From an uncultured Porphyromonadaceae bacterium (lineage in GTDB: Bacteria > Bacteroidota > Bacteroidia > Bacteroidales > Muribaculaceae): a DNA stretch of 64,000 nt. The stretch is from positions 25,709 through 89,708 of the forward strand of contig CABTZK010000006.1 in NCBI GenBank assembly GCA_902489275.1, in the 5' to 3' direction. Below the pieces are notes generated by a model that worked only from the letters and a program-made list of their open reading frames with translations, was not told the origin of the DNA and did no database searches. This document shows positions 26,130 through 35,374 of this stretch, piece by piece (the first letter of the stretch is position 1; each line of letters opens with the position of its first letter). Both the position numbers and the translations under genes were made by a program.

Positions 26130-27995
26130 TCACAAGGCTTGAATGTAGTCGTAAAGCCGCTTGTAGAACGGGTGGCGGGTCATGGTCGACGCATCGCCCA
26201 AAATGATGAGTTTCATGCGAGCCCGCGTCATCGCCACATTCATGCGGCGCAAGTCGCGCAAGAAGCCAATCTGGCCCTCATCGTTGGCACGCACCAGGCT
26301 AATCAGAATCACATCGCGCTCCTGCCCCTGGAAACCGTCGACCGTGTTCACCGAAATCAAGTGCCGATAAGGTTTGAAAAAACGAGCGTGCTTGATGAGC
26401 GAGCGCAACAGCTGCACTTGTGCGCGATAGGGCGAGATGATGCCCACGTCGATGCGCTCGTCGAGGATGTGCTTGCCGCCAATCTTCGCGAAATAGTCTT
26501 GCAGCGTCTGCATCGTGAGCGCGGCCTCCTCGCGATTGACACGCCCGAAGCGCTCGCCCACGAATTGCTCCTTAAAGTCCCGGCCGCTGGTGTCTATCCA
26601 CACCATGGGCTTGTCAAAATCCAAGATGCTACGATCGCACACGTCGGGCGCACTCTCAACCTCGCCGCCATAAAAGCACTTGCTTGAAAAACGCATGATG
26701 GCATCATTCATGCGATACTGAACCTTGAGCAAGGTCACCACCTGCGGGCTGCGCTCTACAATGCGCTCCATGAGCGTCTTTCCTAATCCGCCTTGCAGCG
26801 CCTCAAGGCTCTTCACCGTGGGGGGCAACTGGCAATGGTCGCCAGCCAAAATCACTCGCGACGCTTTGCCGATGGCAATCCAGCAGGCCGCCTCGAGCGC
26901 CTGGGCAGCCTCGTCAATAAACAAGGTGGAAAATTTCATGCCTTCGAGCACGCGGCTTGCGCTCCCAGCCAGTGTGCAGGCAATGACACGCGCACTGCCG
27001 AAAATCAGGTGATTGATGCGCAATTCCAACTCAATCGCCCGATTCTTGAGGCGGTCAAGCTGCTCGTGATAGCCCATTCCGCCCCGCTTCCGCTTGCCCT
27101 GCATCTCCCGGATGGCCTTGCGAATCGCCCACAGTTGCGGATAGTCGGGATGGCTTTCAAAGCGCCGCTCATAGGTGAACGAGAGCATCTTGTCGTTCAC
27201 CTTAGTGGGGTTGCCCACGCGCAGCACGTCCACGCCCCTATCTACAAGCCGCTCGCTAATCCAGTCAACCGCCATATTGCTTTGGGCGCACACTAAAACC
27301 TGGGTCTCGCGATGCAGGGTCTCCACGATAGCCTCTACCAGCGTGGTGGTCTTTCCCGTGCCAGGAGGGCCGTGGATAATGGCGACATCCTTGCAGCGGA
27401 GCACCTCATTCACCGCTTTTTCCTGCATCGCATTCAGCCATGGGAATCGCATGGCATCGAAAGTGAGTTTCCGTGTTTCGCTACAGCCGTAAAACATATC
27501 GCGCAACTCGGCCAATCGGCCTTTTTTAGCCTTCATCACGTGGTCGAGGGCATTCATCATCAGCCTGTAGGTCGTCTCATCAAATGAAAGCTGAACACCC
27601 AGTCGGCTGGCATTGCGCAACTCGGCGACAGAGCCCGTGTCGCTCACTGCAACGACCATGCGCTCCGAATCGGCATAACTGACCGTGCCTGCCAACTCGA
27701 AATAGCGAATCTCATTGCGGGAGTCAACGCTAAACCACATCACATGGCGGCCATACTCAAAGTTGTGCTCGATATCGGTATCCTCCATTCGGCAAACCTC
27801 AACCACCAATTGATTCAGCGCATTGTAGTAACTGCGGCCTAAACGCAACGGAAACCAGCAATCGCCTCGCTTCACCTTCCGGTCGATGCCGTAGACTTCG
27901 GTTTGACGGCAAAATTCTGCGCGCTCGGCATCATGCTCCAGCTGGAGCAGCGCCTTTTGCCGTTGTAGTTGCAATATGGGATGGGCAGCCTTCAT
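26130..27995 (-). CDS. IGHMBP2/DNA2-type superfamily 1 helicase
   Basis: 621 residues. An N-terminal OB-like region (about 1-150) is followed by two RecA domains. Walker A GPPGTGKTTTLVEA is near residue 210, Walker B FIDEAAQALEAA near 362, motif III LAGDHCQLPPTV near 388, then KVQYRMN, VNTVDGFQGQERDV and the final VAMTRARMKLIILGD. This is the SF1B family that includes IGHMBP2 and bacterial relatives; it should unwind DNA or RNA with 5'-3' polarity. The biological role in Bacteroidetes is unknown. The gene starts nine bases after a TATCTTTG -7 box (28005-28012, minus strand), so its leader is extremely short. Confidence 0.93.
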   Translation of the reverse strand: MKAAHPILQLQRQKALLQLEHDAERAEFCRQTEVYGIDRKVKRGDCWFPLRLGRSYYNALNQLVVEVCRMEDTDIEHNFEYGRHVMWFSVDSRNEIRYFELAGTVSYADSERMVVAVSDTGSVAELRNASRLGVQLSFDETTYRLMMNALDHVMKAKKGRLAELRDMFYGCSETRKLTFDAMRFPWLNAMQEKAVNEVLRCKDVAIIHGPPGTGKTTTLVEAIVETLHRETQVLVCAQSNMAVDWISERLVDRGVDVLRVGNPTKVNDKMLSFTYERRFESHPDYPQLWAIRKAIREMQGKRKRGGMGYHEQLDRLKNRAIELELRINHLIFGSARVIACTLAGSASRVLEGMKFSTLFIDEAAQALEAACWIAIGKASRVILAGDHCQLPPTVKSLEALQGGLGKTLMERIVERSPQVVTLLKVQYRMNDAIMRFSSKCFYGGEVESAPDVCDRSILDFDKPMVWIDTSGRDFKEQFVGERFGRVNREEAALTMQTLQDYFAKIGGKHILDERIDVGIISPYRAQVQLLRSLIKHARFFKPYRHLISVNTVDGFQGQERDVILISLVRANDEGQIGFLRDLRRMNVAMTRARMKLIILGDASTMTRHPFYKRLYDYIQAL

Positions 27996-28004
27996 AGCAG
28001 GCTA

Positions 28005-28012
28005 CAAAGATA
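28005..28012 (-). promoter_or_regulatory. -7 promoter box of the helicase gene
   Basis: TATCTTTG on the minus strand, nine bases before the ATG at 27995. This implies a leader of about four to six bases. Confidence 0.65.
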
Positions 28013-28106
28013 GCACTTTTACGCACAACAACCGAATCGCAGCAAATTCCGCATTGAAAGGTATTCAGATTTTCAATACAAAAAAAAAGAATACTCCAAA
28101 CAAATC

Positions 28107-28149
28107 CCACATTCTGCATCCAATTGCCCAAAGTGAAGTCCAATTAATT
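28107..28149. repeat. 43-base inverted repeat, copy 2
   Basis: On the + strand this reads TFCIQLPKVKSN-stop, the same C-terminus as the histidine kinase (24801-24843), without the rest of the gene. It lies in the 405-base gap before polA. The remainder of that gap (28013-28106 and 28150-28370) is AT-rich with no ORF or RNA recognised. Confidence 0.85.
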
Positions 28150-28370
28150 CTAATTAATTTCTTGCACTCTGGTACCTATATATTACCGTCCATAAGAAAT
28201 AGCGTATAGAAGCAACTTCTCAAAAATTGTCAGCGCACTCCAAAAACGAAATAAGGGATATGACCATATTTGAGTGCTTTGCGCTATCGTCATGACATTA
28301 CTTTTGGGTGAGAGTTTGCACTTTCAAGTTAAAATCGTGGTGCGGTGTGGCAATAGTCGATATTTTGAAC

Positions 28371-28378
28371 TAACTTTG
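28371..28378 (+). promoter_or_regulatory. -7 box of the polA promoter
   Basis: TAACTTTG, 22 bases before the polA ATG. The -33 region is poor. Confidence 0.6.
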
Positions 28379-28400
28379 CCCATAATAACCATCACATACA

Positions 28401-31184
28401 ATGACGATGACACAGCAACATAGACTTTTCCTGCTCGACGCCTACGCGCTGATTTTCCGCGCCTACTATGCGCTCATCCGCAATCCTAAGTTCTCCACCA
28501 AGGGCATTGACACGAGTGCCATCTTTGGCTTTGTCAACACGTTGCAGGAGCTGCTCAAGCGCGAGCAACCCAGCCACATCGCCGTGTGCTTCGACCCTGG
28601 CGGCAAGACTTTCCGCCACGAGGCCTACGCGCCTTACAAAGCCAACCGCGACGCCACCCCCGAGGGCATCAAAGTGGCGGTACCCTACATCAAGCGCATT
28701 TTGAAAGCTTACAACATCCCCATCTACCAGGTGGATGGCTATGAGGCCGATGATGTGATAGGCACCCTCTCTCACCAAGCGGCCAAAAAGGGCTTCGAGA
28801 CTTTCATGGTGACGGGCGACAAGGACTTTGGCCAGTTGGTGAGCAAGCACGAGAAGATTTATCACCCTGGCAAAAACGAGATTGAGGGCGTGGAAGAAAT
28901 CAAGGCCAAATACGGCATCAAAGACCCCATCCAGGTCATCGACATCTTAGGGCTTATGGGCGACACGGCCGACAATATCCCTGGATGCCCCGGCGTGGGC
29001 CCCAAGACAGCCGAGAAGCTGATTCAGCGCTATGAATCCATCGAAAACCTGCTCAACCACACCCATGAGCTCAAGGGCAGCCTCAAGCAAAAGATTGAGG
29101 AAAACGCTGAGCAAATCGGCTTCTCAAAGTTCCTGGCCACCATCAAAACCGATGTGCCTATCACGCTCGAAGAGGAGGCGCTGCGCCGCGTGCCCGTCGA
29201 CTATGCAGCCCTGCGCGAGGTGTTCAACGAACTGGAGTTCCGCACGCTCACCACCCGCATCATCGAGCATGGCGAGGGCAACATTGGCATTGAAAATGTG
29301 GAAGCGCACACAGCCCATGGCAGCAGTCAAGGCAGTTTATTTGACTTTGCCGAAGCCCCTGCAAGCACTCCACACGATGCTCCAGTCACAAACAATATCA
29401 AAAGTCACCAGTACGACTACCGCCTGATTGCCGACCTCGACGAGGCCAAAGCCCACGTGCAGTCATTGCTCCACCAGCCCCGCGTGGCCATCTACATCGC
29501 AGCCGCTGGCGAGCAAGCCATGACCGCTCAAATTCAAGGTTTCGCCCTGTGTGCCGAACCTCACAAGGCTGTCTACTTACCTATGGACGGTTTTGGGTGG
29601 ATGCTCGACGCCGTGAGACCCCTTTTCACCAGCCCGTGCTGCTTAGTGAGCAATGACGTGAAACGCGACATGGTGATGCTCCACGCTGCCCAAGTGGAGT
29701 GGACAGCGCCCTATTACGATACTGGCGTGGCGCACTACTTGCTCCAGCCCGAGCGCAGCCACGAGACAGTCAAGATAGCCAAGGAACTGCTCAACTACGA
29801 CAGCATCGACCCCGAAACCTACCTGGGACCAAAAGGCAGAGGGCAAAAAAAATTCTTCCAGCTCAAACCCGAAACACAAACCCTGGTGACCTGTGAGCTG
29901 GCCGAGCTCACACTGGCTCTGCCCCAGGCACTCGACCAAAAGCTCAACCACGAGGGCATGACCTCCTTGCTCTCCCGCATCGAGCTGCCGCTCGTCGAGG
30001 TGCTGGCATCCATGGAAATCGCGGGCGCGCGCATTGATGTGAAAGCGCTCAAAGACTACTCGGCCAAGCTCACTGGCCAAGTGAGCCAGCTGGAACAAAC
30101 GTGCTTTGAGCTGGCTGGCGAGCGCTTCAACACCGCCTCGCCCGCACAAGTGGGAGAAATCCTCTTTGACAAGCTCCAACTCGACGACAAGGCAAAAAAA
30201 ACCAAGACCGGGCAATACAGCACCACCGAGGAAATCTTGATGAAATTGCACGACAGGCATCCGCTCGTGGGAAAAATCCTCGAATTAAGAGGCATTCGCA
30301 AGTTGCTCTCGACCTACGTCAATGCCCTGCCAAAACTCATCAACCCCATCACGGGGCGCATCCACACGACATTTAACCAAACGGTCACTGCCACTGGGCG
30401 ACTCTCATCGACCAACCCCAACTTGCAGAACATCCCTGTGAGAAGCGACGAGGGCAAGGAAATTCGCAGAGCCTTTATCCCTGCCGATGGCCATGTGTTT
30501 TTCAGTGCCGACTACTCGCAAATCGAGTTGCGGCTCGTGGCCGACCTGAGCAACGACACCACCATGCTCGACGCTTTCAAGCATGGGCACGACATCCATG
30601 CCCTCACAGCGGCCAAAATCTATCATGAAAACCTGGCCGACGTCACCAGCGACCAGCGACGCAAAGCCAAAACCGCCAACTTTGGAATCCTCTATGGCAT
30701 TTCGCCCTTTGGCCTATCCGAACGCCTCTCGATTCCACGGAGCGAGGCCAAGATGCTCATCGACGGCTACTTCAGCACCTTCCCGCAAGTGCGCGACTAC
30801 ATCGACCACAGTGTGGCACAAGCCAGGGAAAAAGGCTATGTGACCACCGTCTACGGCCGACGACGAATGCTCCCCGACATCAACTCGCGCAACGCTGTGG
30901 TGCGCAGCTTCAGCGAACGCAATGCCGTGAACGCGCCCATCCAAGGCACCGCAGCCGACATCATCAAAATGGCGATGATTGCCATTCACAGGCGTTTCAA
31001 GGAGGAAGGCTTGCAATCGAAGATGATCCTGCAAGTGCACGACGAACTCAACTTCGACGTGGTGCCGACGGAACTCGACCAGGTACAGGAAATCGTTGTG
31101 CGTGAAATGGAAAACGTGTATCACGGAAACGTGAAACTCACAGCAAGCCATGGTGCTGCTGGAAATTGGCTTGATGCACACTAA
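28401..31184 (+). CDS. polA: DNA polymerase I
   Basis: 927 residues; ATG at 28407 is an alternative start. The 5'-3' exonuclease domain covers about 1-300 (VTGDKDFGQLV, GCPGVGPKTAEKL helix-hairpin-helix). The middle domain (about 330-530) has the fold of the 3'-5' proofreading exonuclease, but its first motif lacks the catalytic Asp-x-Glu: the strand reads VAIYIAAAGEQAM. The polymerase domain (about 560-927) is intact, with motif A DYSQIELRLVADLS near 703, motif B RRKAKTANFGILYG near 752 and motif C VHDELNFDV near 880. It fills gaps and removes RNA primers during repair and Okazaki fragment maturation; proofreading is probably absent. It stands alone between a long upstream gap and a weak terminator. 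Confidence 0.96.
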   Translation: MTMTQQHRLFLLDAYALIFRAYYALIRNPKFSTKGIDTSAIFGFVNTLQELLKREQPSHIAVCFDPGGKTFRHEAYAPYKANRDATPEGIKVAVPYIKRILKAYNIPIYQVDGYEADDVIGTLSHQAAKKGFETFMVTGDKDFGQLVSKHEKIYHPGKNEIEGVEEIKAKYGIKDPIQVIDILGLMGDTADNIPGCPGVGPKTAEKLIQRYESIENLLNHTHELKGSLKQKIEENAEQIGFSKFLATIKTDVPITLEEEALRRVPVDYAALREVFNELEFRTLTTRIIEHGEGNIGIENVEAHTAHGSSQGSLFDFAEAPASTPHDAPVTNNIKSHQYDYRLIADLDEAKAHVQSLLHQPRVAIYIAAAGEQAMTAQIQGFALCAEPHKAVYLPMDGFGWMLDAVRPLFTSPCCLVSNDVKRDMVMLHAAQVEWTAPYYDTGVAHYLLQPERSHETVKIAKELLNYDSIDPETYLGPKGRGQKKFFQLKPETQTLVTCELAELTLALPQALDQKLNHEGMTSLLSRIELPLVEVLASMEIAGARIDVKALKDYSAKLTGQVSQLEQTCFELAGERFNTASPAQVGEILFDKLQLDDKAKKTKTGQYSTTEEILMKLHDRHPLVGKILELRGIRKLLSTYVNALPKLINPITGRIHTTFNQTVTATGRLSSTNPNLQNIPVRSDEGKEIRRAFIPADGHVFFSADYSQIELRLVADLSNDTTMLDAFKHGHDIHALTAAKIYHENLADVTSDQRRKAKTANFGILYGISPFGLSERLSIPRSEAKMLIDGYFSTFPQVRDYIDHSVAQAREKGYVTTVYGRRRMLPDINSRNAVVRSFSERNAVNAPIQGTAADIIKMAMIAIHRRFKEEGLQSKMILQVHDELNFDVVPTELDQVQEIVVREMENVYHGNVKLTASHGAAGNWLDAH

Positions 31185-31263
31185 AAACTCACTAAAAACG
31201 AGAAATAATCCAAAAATAAGACAACAAAACACCTAAAACTGCCCCCCTTTTGGCATTATTTTC

Positions 31264-31293
31264 CTTAAAATCCCCCGTTTTTAAGATTTTTTT
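31264..31293 (+). terminator. AT-rich terminator after polA
   Basis: CTTAAAA (31264-31270) pairs with TTTTAAG (31279-31285), followed by ATTTTTTT. The stem is weak, but the T tract is good. Confidence 0.45.
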
Positions 31294-31314
31294 ATGATTA
31301 TTGATGTATTTTTT

Positions 31315-31345
31315 ATTGTATTTCAAAAAAACTGTACTACCTTTG
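31315..31345 (+). promoter_or_regulatory. Orphan promoter downstream of polA
   Basis: ATTG (31315-31318), 19-base spacer, TACCTTTG (31338-31345). No gene on the + strand follows; a hairpin with a T-rich tail lies about 70 bases downstream. Confidence 0.6.
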
Positions 31346-31351
31346 CAATAC

Positions 31352-31455
31352 AAAACCGAATCAATGACATCAATGAACTAACAACAAAAATTATATACTT
31401 GAATTTTGGTTATGATAAAGGTGCGCTTTTGGGAAAAAGTGCACTTTTATTTTAT
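31352..31455 (+). ncRNA. Candidate small RNA of about 100 nucleotides
   Basis: The segment between the promoter at 31315-31345 and an imperfect hairpin (31417-31430 with 31435-31448) followed by ATTTTATTTTA has the anatomy of an independent small transcript. The only ORF inside is five codons long (ATG at 31364). The interior is AT-rich and unstructured. It could also be a stray terminator or the 5' end of a lost gene; no family is recognised. Confidence 0.35.
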
Positions 31456-31498
31456 CCCGCTTCTCTATGCTTCGGGCGGCAAGCGCAGCCACACGCCC

Positions 31499-33328
31499 TT
31501 AGAATTTTTGCATATCGACGAGGTGCTTGTAAGCCCCGCCGCGCGCGATGAGTTGCTCGTGCGTGCCTTGCTCCACGATGCGCCCATCTTGCAGCACGCA
31601 AATCAAGTCGGCATTCTTAATGGTCGATAGGCGATGAGCAATCACCAGCGTGGTGCGGTTTTTCATCAACTGGTCAAGTGCCTCTTGCACAAGATACTCG
31701 CTCTCGGTATCGAGCGCCGAGGTAGCCTCGTCAAGAATGAGGATAGGCGGGTTTTTCAGGACGGCCCGCGCTATGCTCAAGCGCTGCCGCTGGCCGCCCG
31801 AGAGGTTGCTGCCGCGGTCGCCTATATTGGTTTGAAATCCCTTGTCGGTCGCCATGATGAAGTCATAGGCATTGGCAATCTTGGCAGCGGCAATGACTTC
31901 TTGCTCGGTGGCGCTTTCCACGCCAAAGGTGATGTTGTTATAGATCGTGTCGTTAAAGAGGATGGCCTCTTGATTCACGTTGCCCATGAGCGCTCGAAGG
32001 TCGAACTTGCTGAACTCGCGGATGTCGATGCCGTCAATTTTAATGGCGCCCTCATTCACATCGTAGAAGCGCGGTAGCAAGTCGGCCAAAGTGGTTTTTC
32101 CACTGCCGCTTTGCCCCACGAGTGCCACCGTCTGGCCTCGTGCAATATAGAGATTCACACCGTCCACCACCCACTGCTCGCTATAGCGGAAGCGCACGTG
32201 CTCATAGCTGATGCCCTGTTTCATCTCCTTTAACACAATGGGCTGGTCGGGGTCTTTGAGATGGTTCTCGGCCTTTAGAATCTTGTCGATGCGCTGCATC
32301 GAGGCCAAGCCCCGCTGAATGGAATAACTGGCCTTGCTGAAATCCTTAGCCGGGTTAATGATGCTGTAGAAAATCACCATGTAGTAGATGAACGACGGCG
32401 CAGTGATTGACGAGTTCCCGTCTAAAATCAACTTACCGCCAAACCACAGCACAATGGCTATCGTGGCAGTACCCAGAAATTCACTCATGGGATGAGCGAG
32501 CTCATAGCGACGGTTCATCTGCCGGCTCATGAGCCGAAACCGCTCGTTCTCTGCCCCAAAGCGACGCTTGGCCTTCTCCTCGGCATTAAAAGCCTTGATG
32601 ATGCGCAACCCGCCGATGCTCTCCTCGATATTGCTTAGCAGCGTGCCCGATTGGTTCTGAACATCGAGCGACTTGCGTTTCAAGCGTTTGCCCACGCGGC
32701 CCATGATGGCACCTGCCACTGGCAGCAAAATGAGTACAAACACCGTTAACTGCCAACTCACGATAATCATCGTGGCCAAGCACACGATAATCATGATAGG
32801 GTTTTTAAACATCATGTCGAGACTCGACATCACCGAGTTCTCCACCTCCGTCACATCGCTGCTCATGCGAGCCATCACATCACCCTTGCGCTCATTGCTG
32901 AAAAAGGAAATGGGCAGCGACACGATTTTACCGTAAATTTGGTTACGCAAGTCTCGCACCACACCCGTGCGAATGGCAATCATGTGATAGGCAGCCAAGT
33001 AGGCACTGCCCGTCTTGACACCGGCAAGAATCACAAGCGCCAAGGCAATGGCGGCCAAAGCCACACTGGAACCCTGTGCCTGAATGATGCACTGCACATA
33101 GTAGTAGAAATCGTTGACTACCACATCTTTAATGCTTGCGCTTCCCAAAGGCATCAAGTCGTAATGCGCTTGATTGATGCCAAAGAGCATCTCCAAGATG
33201 GGAATGATGAGCGCAAAAGAAAACAAGGTGAAAAACGCGGCTAAGATATTGAACAAGACATTGAGCGCAATATTGCGCTTGTAAGGCGGAATGAATCGGC
33301 TCAAAATCTGAAAAAATCCTTTAAACAT
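31499..33328 (-). CDS. ABC exporter, fused permease and ATPase (MsbA-like)
   Basis: 609 residues. A six-helix type I exporter membrane domain (about 1-335) carries the coupling segment SFFSNERKGDVMARMSSDV. A nucleotide-binding domain follows (about 360-609): Walker A LVGQSGSGKTTLADLLP, Q-loop VNQEAILFND, signature LSGGQRQR, Walker B ILILDEATSALD, and the H-loop His in LVIAHRLSTI. It should work as a homodimer in the inner membrane. MsbA-type lipid A/phospholipid flipping is the most likely role, but drug or peptide export cannot be excluded. A TACCTTTG box lies about 45 bases upstream on the minus strand. Confidence 0.9.
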   Translation of the reverse strand: MFKGFFQILSRFIPPYKRNIALNVLFNILAAFFTLFSFALIIPILEMLFGINQAHYDLMPLGSASIKDVVVNDFYYYVQCIIQAQGSSVALAAIALALVILAGVKTGSAYLAAYHMIAIRTGVVRDLRNQIYGKIVSLPISFFSNERKGDVMARMSSDVTEVENSVMSSLDMMFKNPIMIIVCLATMIIVSWQLTVFVLILLPVAGAIMGRVGKRLKRKSLDVQNQSGTLLSNIEESIGGLRIIKAFNAEEKAKRRFGAENERFRLMSRQMNRRYELAHPMSEFLGTATIAIVLWFGGKLILDGNSSITAPSFIYYMVIFYSIINPAKDFSKASYSIQRGLASMQRIDKILKAENHLKDPDQPIVLKEMKQGISYEHVRFRYSEQWVVDGVNLYIARGQTVALVGQSGSGKTTLADLLPRFYDVNEGAIKIDGIDIREFSKFDLRALMGNVNQEAILFNDTIYNNITFGVESATEQEVIAAAKIANAYDFIMATDKGFQTNIGDRGSNLSGGQRQRLSIARAVLKNPPILILDEATSALDTESEYLVQEALDQLMKNRTTLVIAHRLSTIKNADLICVLQDGRIVEQGTHEQLIARGGAYKHLVDMQKF

Positions 33329-33630
33329 CTTGTATATGATATAGTGTCAGTGCTTTGTAATGAAGTGAACAAAGGTACAAAATAATTTTAGATATAGGAG
33401 AAATAAGAAATCAGAAATCTGTCGTGCAGATTCAACACCAACCAAGGCTTTAGAATCCAATAGCAAATGCAGAATAATGAAAAGTGTGCGTAGAATTTGG
33501 ATTTTGGTATCTCGAAGTTCAGTTTTTCTCTCTTGACCTTCTGTTGTTTCTCTTTTGTAGTTCTTTTATTTTCCAGCCCGAGAAGTCACTCTGCAATGCT
33601 GACGACCCCGCTGCCAATTGGGAATCTCCA
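33329..33630. other. Intergenic region, promoter of the ABC exporter only
   Basis: The first 50 bases hold the minus-strand TACCTTTG promoter box of the exporter gene. In the rest no ORF with supporting features, RNA or repeat was seen; the frame at 33497-33694 on the + strand is not convincing. Confidence 0.5.
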
Positions 33631-34104
33631 TCAGTGGCCTAACCCGTATAGCACCCCCAAAAGTGCCAGAATGATTACAATGATAGGGATATAGATGGCG
33701 GCACTCTGCCGCCGCTCTAATTGCAAATGCAAGTCGCTGAGCGAAATCACGCGCCCGCAAGCGCAGTCATGCGCTATTTCAAGCAGATGCCTGGGACGGT
33801 GAGGTGATGCGGCTACACAGCGCTGCAAAGCCTTGCCGTAGGCAACAATGGCGGCACGCTCGTCGATTTTAGAGTCTTCGCGTGGGAAAAGGAGTATCTC
33901 GCGAAAATCGTCACTGAACATGAAACTCTCCTCGTCAACACGACCCATCCACCCGTCCTCGAAAGCTAAGGTAATGGCCTCAACAGCTGGCTGCTGCATG
34001 AGCACCTCCACACGCGGTGAAATCATTCCCTTAACAATGAGCGACTTGAGACTAACCAACTTTTTTAGAGGTGTTTTGCGATAGGTTATACTGATACTTG
34101 CCAT
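33631..34104 (-). CDS. Small tail-anchored membrane protein, function unknown
   Basis: 157 residues if it starts at 34104, which overlaps the upstream zinc-ribbon gene by 53 bases; the next in-frame ATG (34026) would avoid the overlap and give about 131 residues. The C-terminal 20 residues form one hydrophobic helix (IYIPIIVIILALLGVLY) ending in GLGH, so the protein is probably C-terminally anchored with a cytoplasmic body. No catalytic motif was recognised. A shared transcript with the zinc-ribbon protein suggests a joint role. Confidence 0.65.
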   Translation of the reverse strand: MASISITYRKTPLKKLVSLKSLIVKGMISPRVEVLMQQPAVEAITLAFEDGWMGRVDEESFMFSDDFREILLFPREDSKIDERAAIVAYGKALQRCVAASPHRPRHLLEIAHDCACGRVISLSDLHLQLERRQSAAIYIPIIVIILALLGVLYGLGH

Positions 34105-35374
34105 TGCTTGTGCGGATGTTCACGATACCGCCCTCGCTGTCTTCCCAGCCAATATCGGTTGCCTGGCCATGGCCAAAGTGTACTTCAAAATTGGTATTGC
34201 TGCGCTTGTTGAAGGCAACCACCTTGCCGTTCTTGAGCAGGAACACGACATAGCCGGGACCGTTCACCTTCTTGCTGAACTCGTCGGCACGGAACAAGGG
34301 CTTGCTCTTGTCCACTTGCTTCGCTTCCATTTGCACTTCCTCGCCTGTAGCCAGCAACTCGGCCTTTCTTTCATCTTCCTCCATCTTAAACCTGATGGAG
34401 TCGTTCCGGGCTTTTTCGGCCTCCTCACGAGCTTTCTCGGCTTTCTCGGCGGCTATTTCCTCGTCGGTTGGAATGTGCAGGTAACCAATGTTTTGGGCGT
34501 GCTCCTTCAAGCGAGAGGCCAAAATGCCATTGTTGGAATTGTCTGAGCGGGAAATGATTTGATACTTTCCCTCGCTATTGAGCACAATCTCGCCTGTGAA
34601 ATCAACTTGAGCAACCACGTCGCTCGACTCAACATCGTAGTAGCAAGTCGAGACAGTTCCCTCGCCTTGGCGGTTTTGAGGCAAGTTCAAATAAGCAAAG
34701 TAAAAGTAAGTTTTTCCATTCACGTTGTCCATGTAGGGGAGCTCGGCATCTGAAGTGCGCATCTCGCTGTTGTCAAACACAAGCGTGCGGCCGTTGATAT
34801 ACTTCGTCTTACTTAACCTGATGTCCCAGTCACTCCCATTCTTGACCAACGTGTAAATTTTGTAGAACGAGTGCAGGTCGTCGCTCAAGTAGGTGACGCC
34901 AATGAGTTTGTCCGTCAATTTTCCCTGTCCGTCAATCACCCGCATGGCATAGGCTATTTTGCTGCCGTCGTCTTTCATGTTATTGGCCTCAAGGGCGCGG
35001 TTAAAGATATCTATTGAGGAACTGTCGGCCGCACTTGCCCCTGTGGCAACCTCAATAGGCTCACGATGATTACCGCTATAAAAGCACTGCTTGATAATGA
35101 ATAGGCCCACAAAAGCCAAAATACCCAAAATGATGAAAGTATAACGCGTCTTGTGGCTTCCAGCCTGCTCTTCTCGGGCAGCTTTCTCGCTGTCGCCCGT
35201 GTTGTCCTTGACCAACATCTCACGGCACACGGGGCAAAAAATCGAGTCAGACGGTATGGTATGGTGGCACTTGGGACACTCCATCTCGCTCGCCAACAGA
35301 AAACCGCAATAGTTGCAATATTTAGAACCCTCTGGAACAACTTTTCCACAATTTGGACACCTATTGTCTGCCAT
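34052..35374 (-). CDS. Double zinc-ribbon membrane protein
   Basis: 440 residues. Two N-terminal zinc ribbons use the pairs CPNCG/CNYCG (residues 6-24) and CPKCH/CPVCR (residues 34-56). A short linker leads to a single transmembrane helix (about 77-95, TFIILGILAFVGLFII), then a long domain outside the cytoplasm (about 100-440) with a Lys/Glu-rich helical stretch near 310-345 (EEIAAEKAEKAREEAEKARN). No enzyme family was recognised; zinc-ribbon proteins of this layout in Bacteroidetes are of unknown function. A TATCTTTG box lies about 30 bases upstream on the minus strand. The gene overlaps the tail-anchored protein gene downstream. Confidence 0.8.
   Translation of the reverse strand: MADNRCPNCGKVVPEGSKYCNYCGFLLASEMECPKCHHTIPSDSIFCPVCREMLVKDNTGDSEKAAREEQAGSHKTRYTFIILGILAFVGLFIIKQCFYSGNHREPIEVATGASAADSSSIDIFNRALEANNMKDDGSKIAYAMRVIDGQGKLTDKLIGVTYLSDDLHSFYKIYTLVKNGSDWDIRLSKTKYINGRTLVFDNSEMRTSDAELPYMDNVNGKTYFYFAYLNLPQNRQGEGTVSTCYYDVESSDVVAQVDFTGEIVLNSEGKYQIISRSDNSNNGILASRLKEHAQNIGYLHIPTDEEIAAEKAEKAREEAEKARNDSIRFKMEEDERKAELLATGEEVQMEAKQVDKSKPLFRADEFSKKVNGPGYVVFLLKNGKVVAFNKRSNTNFEVHFGHGQATDIGWEDSEGGIVNIRTSNGKYQYNLSQNTSKKVG

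Noticed and set aside
31294..31551. 85-codon + strand ORF after polA
   Set aside because: It starts before the orphan promoter, reads through the hairpin and into the ABC exporter 3' end; no domain.
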